Assembly: GCA_018402015.1 (NCBI GenBank)
Contig: JAGYJL010000022.1
Location: forward strand, 1 to 37,410
Reading direction: 5' to 3'
From: Flavobacteriales bacterium
GTDB taxonomy: Bacteria > Bacteroidota > Bacteroidia > UBA10329
DNA length: 37,410 nucleotides
In this document: piece by piece, positions 7,756 through 15,852 of the stretch
Layout of the letters: every line of letters starts with the position of its first letter
Numbering within the stretch: the first letter of the stretch is position 1
The notes under the pieces: model-generated
Told to the model about the DNA's origin: nothing
The model's database searches: none
What the model saw: only the letters and a program-made list of their open reading frames with translations
Translations under genes and position numbers: made by a program

Positions 7756-10700
7756 AAAACAGTTCCTTTATTCATCTCTGAATCGAACCAGATCTTTCCG
7801 TTGGTAGATTCAACGATGTTCTTTACCATGGCCAGACCCAATCCCATACCCGATGATTTGGTAGTGAAATTCGGCACGAAGATCCGGTCTTTCAGGTCTT
7901 CAGAAATCCCAGTGCCCTTGTCTTCAATTGAAGCGATCAGTTGACTGTCCTCTTTACGAAGACGAATGGTGATCTCAGGTTTCACACCCGCTTGTGCGGC
8001 CTGTATGCCGTTCTTGACTAGGTTATTGAAAACCCGAAGTAATTGTTCCTTGTCGGCTTTTACAGAACAGTTTCCATCCAGATCAATGTGCAGCGTTACA
8101 TCCGCTTCCGAATTCTGATAAAGTTGTACAATGCCCTGCAATAATTGCCTCAGGTCTACTTGTTCGATATTTGATTTTGGCATTTGTGCGAACGAGGAGA
8201 ACTCCGTGGCAATATTCGAAAGCGTGTCAATCTGTTCGATAAGTGTGCGAGACGTTCTTTCGATCCGTTCATTCAGGTCCTCAGCGCCATCGGCCATACT
8301 ACGCTGCAGCATTTGAATACTCAGTTTCATTGGCGTAAGCGGGTTTTTGATCTCGTGGGCCACCTGTTTGGCCATTTCTCGCCACGCGCTTTCTCGCTCG
8401 GAGCGGGCCAACATTTCGGCACTGCGCACCAACTCATCTAGCGTTCGGTTGTACTCATCAACAAGTTCTCCTATCTCATCATTGCTCTTCCAATCAATGG
8501 TTCGGTTGGTAGCATCCAATTTCAGGTTTCGCAGACTTTCTCTGATAATGCGTAGCGGCTCGGTAATGCGGTTAGAAATGAACAATGCCACTACCACGGA
8601 GATCAGAATCAGGAAGACGTAGATGTTGGTGAGTGTGGCCAACAGCGCAAAGATCTCTTGCTGTAGGCCGTACTGCCGTGCAAAATAAGGTAGACTCATA
8701 AACGCAACAACTTCGCGCTTCTCATTGCGGAATGGCACGTAAGCAGTCAAATAATTCAAGTTCCCAATGGTCTCTTCATGTATGAAACTGCTTCGCTCTC
8801 CGAATCGCATTTCCTCATAGGCTTGTGGGTCGATCACTTCGGCCATCAAGCCTTCATCAAATAACCTTGGGCGAGATGTGGCCAGCAGATGTCCATCCAG
8901 CCTGTATAGGTTTATGTCGGTAAAGAAGACCTTAGAGAACTTGATGAGCAGAGCAGAAAGCATGGTCTTATCATCATCGCTGAAGGCGTCTCTATCGCGG
9001 AGTTTGTGTTCCAATTCTATGAGTACCGAGCGAGATTTCTCCGATATCATCTCTTCATTTCTGTCGTTGTATTCTCGAATAACGTATACCACCGTAAGCA
9101 CTCCAATAAGTAAAAGTGAGATGAACGAAACTGAACTCATTGCCAAGTTGATCCTGTTTCGGAAACTCCTGCGTTGTGCAATTCCGGAAACGAGTTTGCC
9201 GCTGAGTAAAGCTGTAATTGTTGCGCAGGCCAAATAGAAAAGGAAGAGGTAAGAGAATGTGGTTAGGTAGCCGATAAAACCATCAGCATGTTTGCTGATG
9301 ATCACACGTCTTCCGTCTGTACGGCTAGACACAAGATGCTCAAATCCATCGGCCACAAAGAAGCTGTTCTCGTCTTCCAGATCTCGGTAACTGCGGTCGG
9401 TTAGACTGTAAGCAAATTGGCCGTTGTTATCTTGCAACTCGCCATTCTGATAGATTGCAAATGAATAACCTTCCAGCTCGTGTGCTGTGCTGATCTCTTC
9501 ATCTACAAACAGGTCTGTAAAACCCAGAATATCGTCTGTCTTTTCCGGTAAAAGAGAGATGAATAGGATCAGATTCTCCTTCTTTCTTGGATATTGGATT
9601 TCTAAACGGGCCAAGTAACCTCCATGCGGGCCCCATTCTGATACGTAGTGCAGATCGGGCGAAATGGTAGGTTTGGCCGATTCGTATACACCTTGAAGTT
9701 CAAAGTAGTTCGATCCGGTTCGTTCTCGGTCTGACATCATCAGGCCGCCATCTTCGTTATAAATATCAATGAAACTCTGGTATCGGGTCCAATGGTCGTA
9801 GTTCAGTTTCTGGTGCAACAAAGACAGCACTTCTGCAGCATTCACGGCACCGGAACTCAAGGCCAATCGCACTTTACGGTCTTCCTTTATGCCAGTGGCC
9901 AGATCAGCAAAGAGATATTCAGTTATCGGATTCTGTTTCTGATCCAGTTTTCGTGCCAATGAAATGCGCGATTCATGCTCGTTTTCAATAGTTGCCTCGG
10001 TCAGTATCAGGCAAGCTAGAATGGAGAATACAAGCACATTGGGTGCATGATGATAGATACCACTTTTGTTACTGAGCCATGTCTGTCCGACAGCAAGAGG
10101 TCCCAACAGCGATCCGGATACAACGCTGAGCAGAAGTGCATTTTCGTCCAATCCAAGCAGAACGAATAACACAAGAATTCCCACAGCTACCCAAGGTAAA
10201 ACAGTTTTTACTTTTCGGTCTTCTGCGTTGAGCAGGCGCAAAAGAGAACGATATATCAGAAAATGGTTGAGCAGCACTAGAAAACTGGCAATAAGGCCAA
10301 CAATGCTGTATTCATTCAATGAGAAAGGACTGTTAAGATCGAGCGAGAAGGACGAGTTGACTACCAGTATCTGGAAGATATAATGCACTGGCCAGACCAA
10401 TAAAATAGGACCTGTAATGGTCAGCGAGCGTCTTAGCCAATCGTGGTCAATACGGGCGGTGTGTTTTGTTAAACGAACCACCAGTAGCATGACCACCAGT
10501 AAATGAAGAAGCAGATCACCGAGTGATGGTATTAAGGCAGATGTTGCATGCGGAGTAGGACCGAAAAGTTCCAAGGAATAAATGGCTGCGGGCAATTCCC
10601 ACCACAGCATAAGTGAACGGAATGTTAGCAGTAGCAGCACAAACATCGCATCACCGAAAAGCGCAGAAACAGAACTGCTTGCCCAATTGGCCGCATGCCA

Positions 10701-11336
10701 AATGCTTAAAAGTAATAGTAGAATAAAGACCAACCAGATCAAAACATTCCAGTTTCCTGAACTAGGAGCATCAGTATTTTCAATAATTCGAAGACCGATC
10801 TGCGAATTGCCGTCAGTAAGCATCAACGGGTTGGTTTGGAGGTCGGCTTGTGTAAGCACGAACTTGTTGGATCCCGTTATGGCCGAAGCCCAACCATTTT
10901 CAACGTATCGGTTTTCGAAATCAAAATCAGATCGAAGAAGTGCGTAGCCCGCAAGTGTTTGCCCCTCAATTTCTACGGTTCGGCATAGATACCAGGAGTG
11001 TAAAAGACGAACGATGCCTTGTTTGGGAGCGTGGCGGTCATCGTATTCAACAGCAAAGGGAACAGAATTGGTTGTCCAATTGACCGCTTGATTGTTCTGG
11101 TAACTCACAATGCCGATCTGCCGATCGTCCCATAATCCAAGAAAAGTGTTGAGTTCGATGTCTTCTTTGGTGATCCGCGTAACCAGTTCAACCAGTTCTT
11201 CATCCAGCTGAAAGATCGATTTTTGGATAATTGCCGCCTCGGCATCATCTGCATTCTGCTGATTCCTCTCAGAAACGAAATTGCCGAGCAGTCCAACTGC
11301 AATGCAAAGACCAAGAAATACAAGGAATCTTCTCAC
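7731..11336 (-). CDS. NtrY-like multi-span sensor histidine kinase
   Basis: A 1201-residue membrane histidine kinase, about twice the usual length. One N-terminal helix (2-22) precedes a periplasmic segment of about 170 residues. A block of roughly seven helices follows (about 190-450), then a large extracytoplasmic region (about 450-680) and three more helices with a second small periplasmic loop. A HAMP linker follows (ISNRITEPLRIIRESL). The dimerization helix reads VAHEIKNPLTPMKLS with the phosphorylated His994. The ATPase part has the N box (NNLVKNGIQA, from about 1104), G1 (DKGTGIS) and G2 (SSGMGLGLA). The HEIKNPLTP form of the H box is typical of NtrY. The signal is unknown and no response regulator is adjacent, so it is an orphan kinase here. 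Confidence 0.93.
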   Translation of the reverse strand: MRRFLVFLGLCIAVGLLGNFVSERNQQNADDAEAAIIQKSIFQLDEELVELVTRITKEDIELNTFLGLWDDRQIGIVSYQNNQAVNWTTNSVPFAVEYDDRHAPKQGIVRLLHSWYLCRTVEIEGQTLAGYALLRSDFDFENRYVENGWASAITGSNKFVLTQADLQTNPLMLTDGNSQIGLRIIENTDAPSSGNWNVLIWLVFILLLLLSIWHAANWASSSVSALFGDAMFVLLLLTFRSLMLWWELPAAIYSLELFGPTPHATSALIPSLGDLLLHLLVVMLLVVRLTKHTARIDHDWLRRSLTITGPILLVWPVHYIFQILVVNSSFSLDLNSPFSLNEYSIVGLIASFLVLLNHFLIYRSLLRLLNAEDRKVKTVLPWVAVGILVLFVLLGLDENALLLSVVSGSLLGPLAVGQTWLSNKSGIYHHAPNVLVFSILACLILTEATIENEHESRISLARKLDQKQNPITEYLFADLATGIKEDRKVRLALSSGAVNAAEVLSLLHQKLNYDHWTRYQSFIDIYNEDGGLMMSDRERTGSNYFELQGVYESAKPTISPDLHYVSEWGPHGGYLARLEIQYPRKKENLILFISLLPEKTDDILGFTDLFVDEEISTAHELEGYSFAIYQNGELQDNNGQFAYSLTDRSYRDLEDENSFFVADGFEHLVSSRTDGRRVIISKHADGFIGYLTTFSYLFLFYLACATITALLSGKLVSGIAQRRSFRNRINLAMSSVSFISLLLIGVLTVVYVIREYNDRNEEMISEKSRSVLIELEHKLRDRDAFSDDDKTMLSALLIKFSKVFFTDINLYRLDGHLLATSRPRLFDEGLMAEVIDPQAYEEMRFGERSSFIHEETIGNLNYLTAYVPFRNEKREVVAFMSLPYFARQYGLQQEIFALLATLTNIYVFLILISVVVALFISNRITEPLRIIRESLRNLKLDATNRTIDWKSNDEIGELVDEYNRTLDELVRSAEMLARSERESAWREMAKQVAHEIKNPLTPMKLSIQMLQRSMADGAEDLNERIERTSRTLIEQIDTLSNIATEFSSFAQMPKSNIEQVDLRQLLQGIVQLYQNSEADVTLHIDLDGNCSVKADKEQLLRVFNNLVKNGIQAAQAGVKPEITIRLRKEDSQLIASIEDKGTGISEDLKDRIFVPNFTTKSSGMGLGLAMVKNIVESTNGKIWFDSEMNKGTVFYVSFPAI

Positions 11337-11357
11337 GGAGGCGTAACGCTATTCGTT

Positions 11358-11365
11358 CAAAGATA
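11358..11365 (-). promoter_or_regulatory. Bacteroidota -7 box (TAtcTTTG) of the histidine kinase
   Basis: Read on the minus strand this is TATCTTTG, an exact TAnnTTTG match ending 21 bases before the kinase start codon. No TTG at the usual distance was found, so support is the -7 box alone. Confidence 0.4.
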
Positions 11366-11380
11366 AGGTTTGCACAAAGG

Positions 11381-12217
11381 TCATTCCATAATGTAAATGC
11401 GCTGTACCCAATGCTTATCCTCCTCAGCGATATGCGCGAAATAAATACCTGCGGAAATAATTCCTTCTAAATCGATGACCGTGTTGCTGTTGAGATTCGA
11501 ACGGCCGAATACTTGTTTCCCATTCAGATCGAATACCGTTAGGGAGAATGCTCCTGATACCCCATTGACAAACAGCATACCCGAATTCGGGTTCGGATAA
11601 ACGGTTATCGAAGTGTGTTGTTCTTGGTCGATGGAGTTGTTGACCGAACAAATATCTCCGGGAGAGGCAAAAATGGTCAGTCCATCCACCTCGAAGCCTG
11701 CGTTGGTGTTAGACGCGCTCCAGTATAATGGAATTGCATTGTTCAGCGAGTCGTTGCAGAATTCCAGTGAGTATCCTAGTCCAGCAGCAGAAGCAGGCCA
11801 CAATCCAGTGTTCGAGTATGCTACCGAGTCGACTCCTACATTCCCATTTCCAAGCACGATCAATTCACCATCATCGTCAAGGTCACCACTTATCCATTGG
11901 TAAGCTGGTATTCCAAAGGCATTTTCGAAAGCAACAGAATCCTTGGCCACAACAACGAATTCGTGGGGTTGTACAAGAATATTCCCAATAAAGCTGAATT
12001 CTATTCCTGCAAGGAAACGGTAACCCGCTAAACTTCTTTCGTTTACGGCACTCGGATTTCGCAACTCGATGAACTCCAAACTATCAGACCCAGAACCCGG
12101 AAGATCATACATGATCTCGGTTATAACTACAGCCGGCGCTCCGGGAGGTAAAGGTTGCGATAACGCATAAGTGGAAACCACTGCAAGTAGGAAGATGAGC
12201 TGAGCTGTTCTGAGCAT
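11381..12217 (-). CDS. Lamin-tail-domain (LTD) protein with T9SS sorting domain
   Basis: A 278-residue secreted protein. It has a signal peptide (to about residue 20, ending LSQP), then an LTD domain starting at VVITEIMYDLPGSGSDSLEFIELRNPS and passing through a GIEFSF strand and an HEFVVVAKDSVAF segment. It ends in a T9SS sorting domain (VYPNPNSGMLFVNG to IISAGIYFAHI, then WVQRIYIME). LTD domains are immunoglobulin-like beta folds found on many bacterial surface proteins, often beside nucleases or phosphoesterases. No enzymatic domain is present here, so a binding or surface role is inferred. It is a tandem paralogue of the next gene upstream (12296-13144). Confidence 0.9.
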   Translation of the reverse strand: MLRTAQLIFLLAVVSTYALSQPLPPGAPAVVITEIMYDLPGSGSDSLEFIELRNPSAVNERSLAGYRFLAGIEFSFIGNILVQPHEFVVVAKDSVAFENAFGIPAYQWISGDLDDDGELIVLGNGNVGVDSVAYSNTGLWPASAAGLGYSLEFCNDSLNNAIPLYWSASNTNAGFEVDGLTIFASPGDICSVNNSIDQEQHTSITVYPNPNSGMLFVNGVSGAFSLTVFDLNGKQVFGRSNLNSNTVIDLEGIISAGIYFAHIAEEDKHWVQRIYIME

Positions 12218-12249
12218 AGGGTAAAGTTAGTTGAAATTAGAGCCAACAA

Positions 12250-12275
12250 AAAAGGCGACCGATTGGCCGCCTTTT
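12250..12275 (-). terminator. Rho-independent terminator of the upstream LTD gene
   Basis: AAAAGGCGACC and GGCCGCCTTTT pair around a GATT loop with one A-C mismatch. Read on the minus strand a T-run follows directly. It sits 20 bases after the stop of the LTD gene at 12296-13144, so the two LTD genes are probably separate transcripts. Confidence 0.8.
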
Positions 12276-12295
12276 CTATGGATTCTGAGATGGAA

Positions 12296-13144
12296 TCAGT
12301 TCACAGAAAGTTTATGTCTTTCAAGTAGATCTGCCGTTTCCACAGAAAGAATGTATTGTCCGGTTCGTAGTCCACTGTTGATTTCAATCGTGCTTGTACC
12401 TGCTGTAACTGCTTCAGAATACACCAATTGTCCAACTGTGTTGTAGATGGAAATTGTTCCTGCAGATTTCAACGCATCCAACTGAATTCTGAATTCGCCA
12501 TTAGAGGGATTCGGGTAAACCAACGTTGTAATGACATTATCGTCAGCAATACCAGTTGGTGTGCAAGTACTGGCCGCACCTGGGTCTGCATAGATAGCTA
12601 GAGAATTTACCGTAATGCCCGTTGCATTCTCCGATAGCGTCCAGCTAGAAGGTAGGTTATTATCGGCACTTATGTCGCAAAGCACTAAGCTATAACCTGT
12701 GCCATCAGCATCAGCCCATGCATTGGTATCGTCATAGAAAACCGAATCGACAACAATACCGGAAGGTGCACGAAGCGTAATGCCTTCTCCACTGTTACTT
12801 AGCGCTGTTCCACCGGTCCATTCAAAAGCTTCAACTCCGTACCACTCTTCAAAAATGACCGAATCGCCTGATAGAAGAACATATTCTCCAGCACCAAGCA
12901 CAAACCCAGCAGGGAAAGTGAACTCAATTCCTGATGAAAAGTAGAACCCTTCCATCGGAACGGAGGATGCTAGACTTGGATTGTAAATCTCCAAAAACTC
13001 CAATGTATCGTTCCCAGCTTCAGGTGGATTATACATGATTTCTGTTATAACAGGAGGTACCAAACCTCCTGGTCCACCAGGTTGAGCAAAAGCAGACGTT
13101 CCGATCAAAAGAACCAAAAAAGTAAAAAGTAAAGTGTTTTTCAT
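12296..13144 (-). CDS. Lamin-tail-domain (LTD) protein with T9SS sorting domain, second copy
   Basis: A 282-residue paralogue of the neighbouring LTD protein with the same plan: signal peptide (MKNTLLFTFLVLLIGTSAFAQ), a short Gly/Pro segment, LTD domain (VITEIMYNPPEAGNDTLEFLEIYNPS, GIEFTF, GEYVLLSGDSVIFEEWYG) and a T9SS sorting domain (LVYPNPSNGEFRIQL to LRTGQYILSVETADLLERHKLSVN). Both copies share the same order of short motifs, including DTLEF/DSLEF and the PSxWTLSENATG/YWSASNTNAG segment. The duplication is old, because similarity is at the level of motifs rather than DNA. No catalytic domain is visible; a cell-surface or matrix role is inferred. Confidence 0.9.
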   Translation of the reverse strand: MKNTLLFTFLVLLIGTSAFAQPGGPGGLVPPVITEIMYNPPEAGNDTLEFLEIYNPSLASSVPMEGFYFSSGIEFTFPAGFVLGAGEYVLLSGDSVIFEEWYGVEAFEWTGGTALSNSGEGITLRAPSGIVVDSVFYDDTNAWADADGTGYSLVLCDISADNNLPSSWTLSENATGITVNSLAIYADPGAASTCTPTGIADDNVITTLVYPNPSNGEFRIQLDALKSAGTISIYNTVGQLVYSEAVTAGTSTIEINSGLRTGQYILSVETADLLERHKLSVN

Positions 13145-13160
13145 GTGTTGAGTGTTTGCA

Positions 13161-13168
13161 CAAAAATA
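13161..13168 (-). promoter_or_regulatory. Bacteroidota -7 box (TAttTTTG) of the second LTD gene
   Basis: The minus-strand reading TATTTTTG matches TAnnTTTG and ends 16 bases before the ATG at 13144. No -33 TTG at standard spacing. Confidence 0.4.
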
Positions 13169-13191
13169 CGGGATGCAGTAGGTCGTTCGTG

Positions 13192-15279
13192 TTAATGAAT
13201 GATGAAACTTTTAGTTTCTGTTGTTTGCGTTGATATCAACCGGATGAAGTAGACTCCTGGCGCCAGATCTTTTACTTCAAAACGGATGGAATTATTCCCT
13301 GTCGAGAACTTTTTGTTTGGAGTCTGTAGGAGTGTTTTCCCATCTGAACCGAGCAATTGAGCACTAACGGTTTCGGGTTGGGAATTGAAGAATTCGACAT
13401 TCACAACTTCATTGGCCGGATTGGGATATACCACAGAGCCTAGCTTCGTTTCCAGGTTGCTAACGTCTGCGGTTACGTCCACATTCACATCATCAATGAA
13501 GAGTCGGTTATTCCCTCCTGACGTGAACACAAATCGGAATTGAAAATTCTCATCGAAATAGGTTGATGGAATATTGATGTCTTCGGACTGCCACAGATCA
13601 CGTTCCTGCGGTTCGAACGACTCTACCTGAGTGGCTGTTGTAAGGAGATTACTGCCTGAAATGGTTAGCCTTGTCGTCCAATTGGAATCACAGTTCTTCC
13701 GAACCTGTAGTTGCAACTTGGTGGCAGCGGTAGGCGTGTTCTGCGAACTGAACGCGTATTTGAAAGCCAACCGCATTTGCGAAGCATTACTGATATCGAT
13801 CGGGGGAGAATAGAGTTCATCTACCGTTAAATACGTGCTTGACCAATTGTCTACCGTTACAGAGCGCGTGTCGCTGTAAAACCCCAGATCGGTCATCTCC
13901 CACTTGTTTTCAGCATCTAGCGAATGTTCTGTCCATCTTGATGCGTTGAGGGCAGCTCCGCTTTCAAACCAATCCCAAAATGGATACGACCAAGAAGAAT
14001 CTGGTAGAAAAGTGATGTAATCCTCCTTGGTTATCTGCTGGGCTTGTCCATTGGAATATACCGTGAGCGAAACATCAAAAGATCCCGGCTGGTAATACAC
14101 TACCACAGGCTCTTCCATTAATGAGAATGGCGAATCTCCACCAGGGAATTCCCAGTAAACAGAATCGATCTCTCCGTGGTAAGACACGTTTGTAAAAGTC
14201 ACGGCCTCTCCATTCGGATTGCAAATGAGTGTCTTGTCTGCTTCAAAATCAGCAGCACAAAGACCTTCCGTTGGCATTACGCCAGTTGCTGCGAGGTTAC
14301 TTGGTGTCCAGAGGTTATTTCTGTTGGCAATGGGCGAATTCAAGCAGGCATGCATCCGCGTTTTCTGCCCTTCCGTGAACATGATATTGCAGTAGGAGTA
14401 ATCCATGGCATTCTGAACGTTATCGCGCACATTTCCGCACGATGCAGCATTCAGATTGCAATTGCTCCAGCCAATGGAATTCGGAGTGTCTCCCACCAGA
14501 TCATCTTCTCCACAATTTGATTGCTGACCAACTGGTAAGTAGTAGAAGTTTGGAACGTTATTTCCGCCCCAAATGTGATGGAGGTTGAGGTAATGGCCGC
14601 ATTCATGCGCAAACGCGACAGAACGTGTCAGATCAGAAGTGCCAATCGTCCCAACATAACTATGCCCGATAACAATTCCGTCCCAAGCTGGAATCGTATC
14701 TGCATCGGCAGGCCACACACAATGGCCCGCAAGGCCAGCTGCATTCGAAACCACGTAAACGTTCAGGTACATGCTGGGGTCCCAATGCACGAGCTCCTTC
14801 ACGCGATGGTCGCCAGAATTGGTGAGATCTGACGCAATGCGGTTGATGCCGCTGTGGCAATTCCCATCAGGGTCTTTGGTTGCGAGAGCGAACTCAATTT
14901 CTGTATCGGCATGAATCGGTTTAAAATCTTCATGAATATCAGCCGTGTCTTCGCGCGTTTTTCGGAAGGTCTCATTCAGAATCCGAAGGCCATCTAGCAT
15001 TTGCTCGCGCGAGATGTTCTCGGTTCCGTATTTATGGATCACATGGAACACCACGGGGATGGTGTAAACCTGTCCACCCCTTGCCGTACCCTGAGCTTGT
15101 CGAAGGGCAAACTCACGGGTAAACGTTTCCAACACTGCATCGCGCTCAACGACCGCCTGCGCGATTTTCGGATTTGCTTGAAGCGTTTGAATACGCATTT
15201 CATCGGCTCCACAGTGCAGCAGTTCCTGTGCTTGTATAGAAATGGAGAAGAGAAGAAGGAGGGGTAGAAGTTTATGCAT
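13192..15279 (-). CDS. Secreted M43 metalloprotease with PKD-like domain and T9SS sorting domain, second copy
   Basis: A 695-residue paralogue of the protease at 3854-5935. It shares the opening (signal peptide, then LLHCGADEMRIQTL), IPVVFHVIHKYGTENISREQMLDGLRILNE in the prodomain-catalytic boundary, a zinc site, a Met-turn (NAMDYSYCNI), a PKD-like segment (GSFDVSLTVYSNGQ), a jelly-roll-like module and a T9SS tail (VVYPNPANEVVNVEF to APGVYFIRLIS). The zinc site reads HECGHYLNLHH (His225, Glu226, His229, His235): all ligands are kept, but Asn replaces the usual Gly of HExxHxxGxxH. A 19-base interspersed repeat sits in frame just before the catalytic domain (15089-15107) and encodes part of LRQAQGTARGG. 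The protein is exported to the surface or medium, like its paralogue. Confidence 0.9.
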   Translation of the reverse strand: MHKLLPLLLLFSISIQAQELLHCGADEMRIQTLQANPKIAQAVVERDAVLETFTREFALRQAQGTARGGQVYTIPVVFHVIHKYGTENISREQMLDGLRILNETFRKTREDTADIHEDFKPIHADTEIEFALATKDPDGNCHSGINRIASDLTNSGDHRVKELVHWDPSMYLNVYVVSNAAGLAGHCVWPADADTIPAWDGIVIGHSYVGTIGTSDLTRSVAFAHECGHYLNLHHIWGGNNVPNFYYLPVGQQSNCGEDDLVGDTPNSIGWSNCNLNAASCGNVRDNVQNAMDYSYCNIMFTEGQKTRMHACLNSPIANRNNLWTPSNLAATGVMPTEGLCAADFEADKTLICNPNGEAVTFTNVSYHGEIDSVYWEFPGGDSPFSLMEEPVVVYYQPGSFDVSLTVYSNGQAQQITKEDYITFLPDSSWSYPFWDWFESGAALNASRWTEHSLDAENKWEMTDLGFYSDTRSVTVDNWSSTYLTVDELYSPPIDISNASQMRLAFKYAFSSQNTPTAATKLQLQVRKNCDSNWTTRLTISGSNLLTTATQVESFEPQERDLWQSEDINIPSTYFDENFQFRFVFTSGGNNRLFIDDVNVDVTADVSNLETKLGSVVYPNPANEVVNVEFFNSQPETVSAQLLGSDGKTLLQTPNKKFSTGNNSIRFEVKDLAPGVYFIRLISTQTTETKSFIIH
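15089..15107. repeat. Intragenic CCCTTCGACAAGCTCAGGG repeat
   Basis: The 19-base sequence CCCTGAGCTTGTCGAAGGG, reverse CCCTTCGACAAGCTCAGGG, is a partly palindromic motif I recognise as a short interspersed repeat found in many bacterial genomes. Here it lies in frame inside the M43 protease gene, in the linker before the catalytic domain. The other protease copy has no equivalent there. Confidence 0.6.
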
Positions 15280-15371
15280 GGCACTAAGTTAAGCTGTCAG
15301 CCTTTTGTCTCAATGCATTTCAACGCTTATTACAAGACGGTGTTAGTGTAGGAATGCAAAAGTCATCCCTT

Positions 15372-15439
15372 AAGGAGTTGTAGATCGCAAAGTGTTTATC
15401 GGAGATCTATGCCAAAGGGTTTGCGATCTACAACTCCTT
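15372..15439. repeat. Perfect 20-bp inverted repeat, long hairpin
   Basis: AAGGAGTTGTAGATCGCAAA at 15372-15391 is repeated as its exact reverse complement at 15420-15439, with a 28-base loop that itself contains GGAGATCT. Uninterrupted pairing over 20 bases suggests a REP- or MITE-like element, or a strong structure in any transcript crossing it. It carries no coding capacity. Confidence 0.9.
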
Positions 15440-15540
15440 CACCTAGATCTAAGTGTATCAGTTGGAGATCTCGAACTGCTTAACATATTGTTCCGTGAAT
15501 GACTTCGTCCGCTCAGACTGCCTGTCGGAGATCTCCGACA
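15440..15540. repeat. Cluster of palindromes centred on AGATCT
   Basis: Three palindromes follow one another. CAC-CTAGATCTA-AGTG (15440-15455) has one mismatched pair. CAGTTGGAGATCTCGAACTG (15459-15478) has one mismatched pair. TGTCGGAGATCTCCGACA (15523-15540) is perfect over 18 bases. A fourth AGATCT lies in the hairpin loop at 15403-15408. Four such hexamers in 132 bases is far above chance. They may be decayed copies of one interspersed repeat or an operator array. Confidence 0.8.
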
Positions 15541-15700
15541 CAGAGTTTGGACGATACAACTCAATGACCTACGTGTCGGTCATGCAGTTGGCGATCTCGG
15601 GTAGAGTGAAACTCATGTCGGTTAGGTAATTGGAGTGTGCGGGTTGAATAAAGTACGCTTAGGTCGGTCAGTTTGGTTGCCAAGAATGTGTGACAAACAA

Positions 15701-15728
15701 AAACGCCCACTCGTAAGAGCAGGCGTTT
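15701..15728 (-). terminator. Terminator of the stranded atpG 3' end
   Basis: AAACGCC (15701-15707) pairs with GGCGTTT (15722-15728); an inner CTC/GAG pairing closes a GTAA loop. The T-run is on the minus strand (A-rich 15693-15703), so it terminates minus-strand transcription. The only minus-strand coding trace upstream is the atpG C-terminal fragment at 15752-15793, 23 bases away, which makes this the probable original end of the atp operon. Confidence 0.7.
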
Positions 15729-15751
15729 GTAGGTGTCTTGGTTGATTAATT

Positions 15752-15793
15752 CTATCCTTCTTCCAGCGCAGCCGCTCCACCAACAATTTCGAG
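15752..15793 (-). pseudogene. Stranded 3' end of atpG (ATP synthase gamma C-terminus)
   Basis: Fourteen codons on the minus strand read LEIVGGAAALEEG then a stop. This matches the conserved AtpG C-terminus (E. coli ends TEIVSGAAAV). The frame is closed by a TAG six codons further upstream, so nothing expresses it. Its plus-strand sequence 15753-15776 matches 21632-21655 at 20 of 24 positions; the latter is the out-of-frame end still joined to atpG. The fragment has the same orientation as atpG and a minus-strand terminator behind it, as expected of a native operon end cut off by about 5.8 kb of intervening DNA. Confidence 0.72.
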
Positions 15794-15828
15794 TTGATAG
15801 TAAATAGTGAATCCCTAAGACGTTGAAC

Positions 15829-15836
15829 TATCTTTG
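15829..15836 (+). promoter_or_regulatory. Bacteroidota -7 box (TAtcTTTG) of the Crp-like gene
   Basis: An exact TAnnTTTG match 17 bases before the ATG at 15853. It covers codons of the longer frame that opens at 15823 and so supports 15853 as the start. No TTG at 19-23 bases upstream. Confidence 0.45.
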
Positions 15837-15852
15837 GTGCAACACCTATTTT

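Larger units (their letters stand above)
15280..15700. other. Gene-free interval rich in palindromes
   Basis: No convincing coding frame or RNA gene is visible between the M43 protease start and the terminator at 15701. The interval holds one long hairpin (15372-15439) and a run of palindromes centred on AGATCT (15440-15540), listed separately. Further degenerate pieces of the same wording follow (TTGGCGATCTCGG near 15589, and several GTCGG words up to 15670). The minus-strand TAACTTAG just upstream of the protease gene is a possible imperfect -7 box. Confidence 0.7.

Noticed and set aside
3854-15279. Segmental duplication explaining the two M43 genes
   Set aside because: The proteins share motifs only, flanking genes differ and the genes are on opposite strands, so an old gene duplication is more likely.
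15280-15822. CRISPR array or tRNA in the palindromic gap
   Set aside because: Repeats are not regularly spaced, there are no uniform spacers, and no cloverleaf could be drawn.
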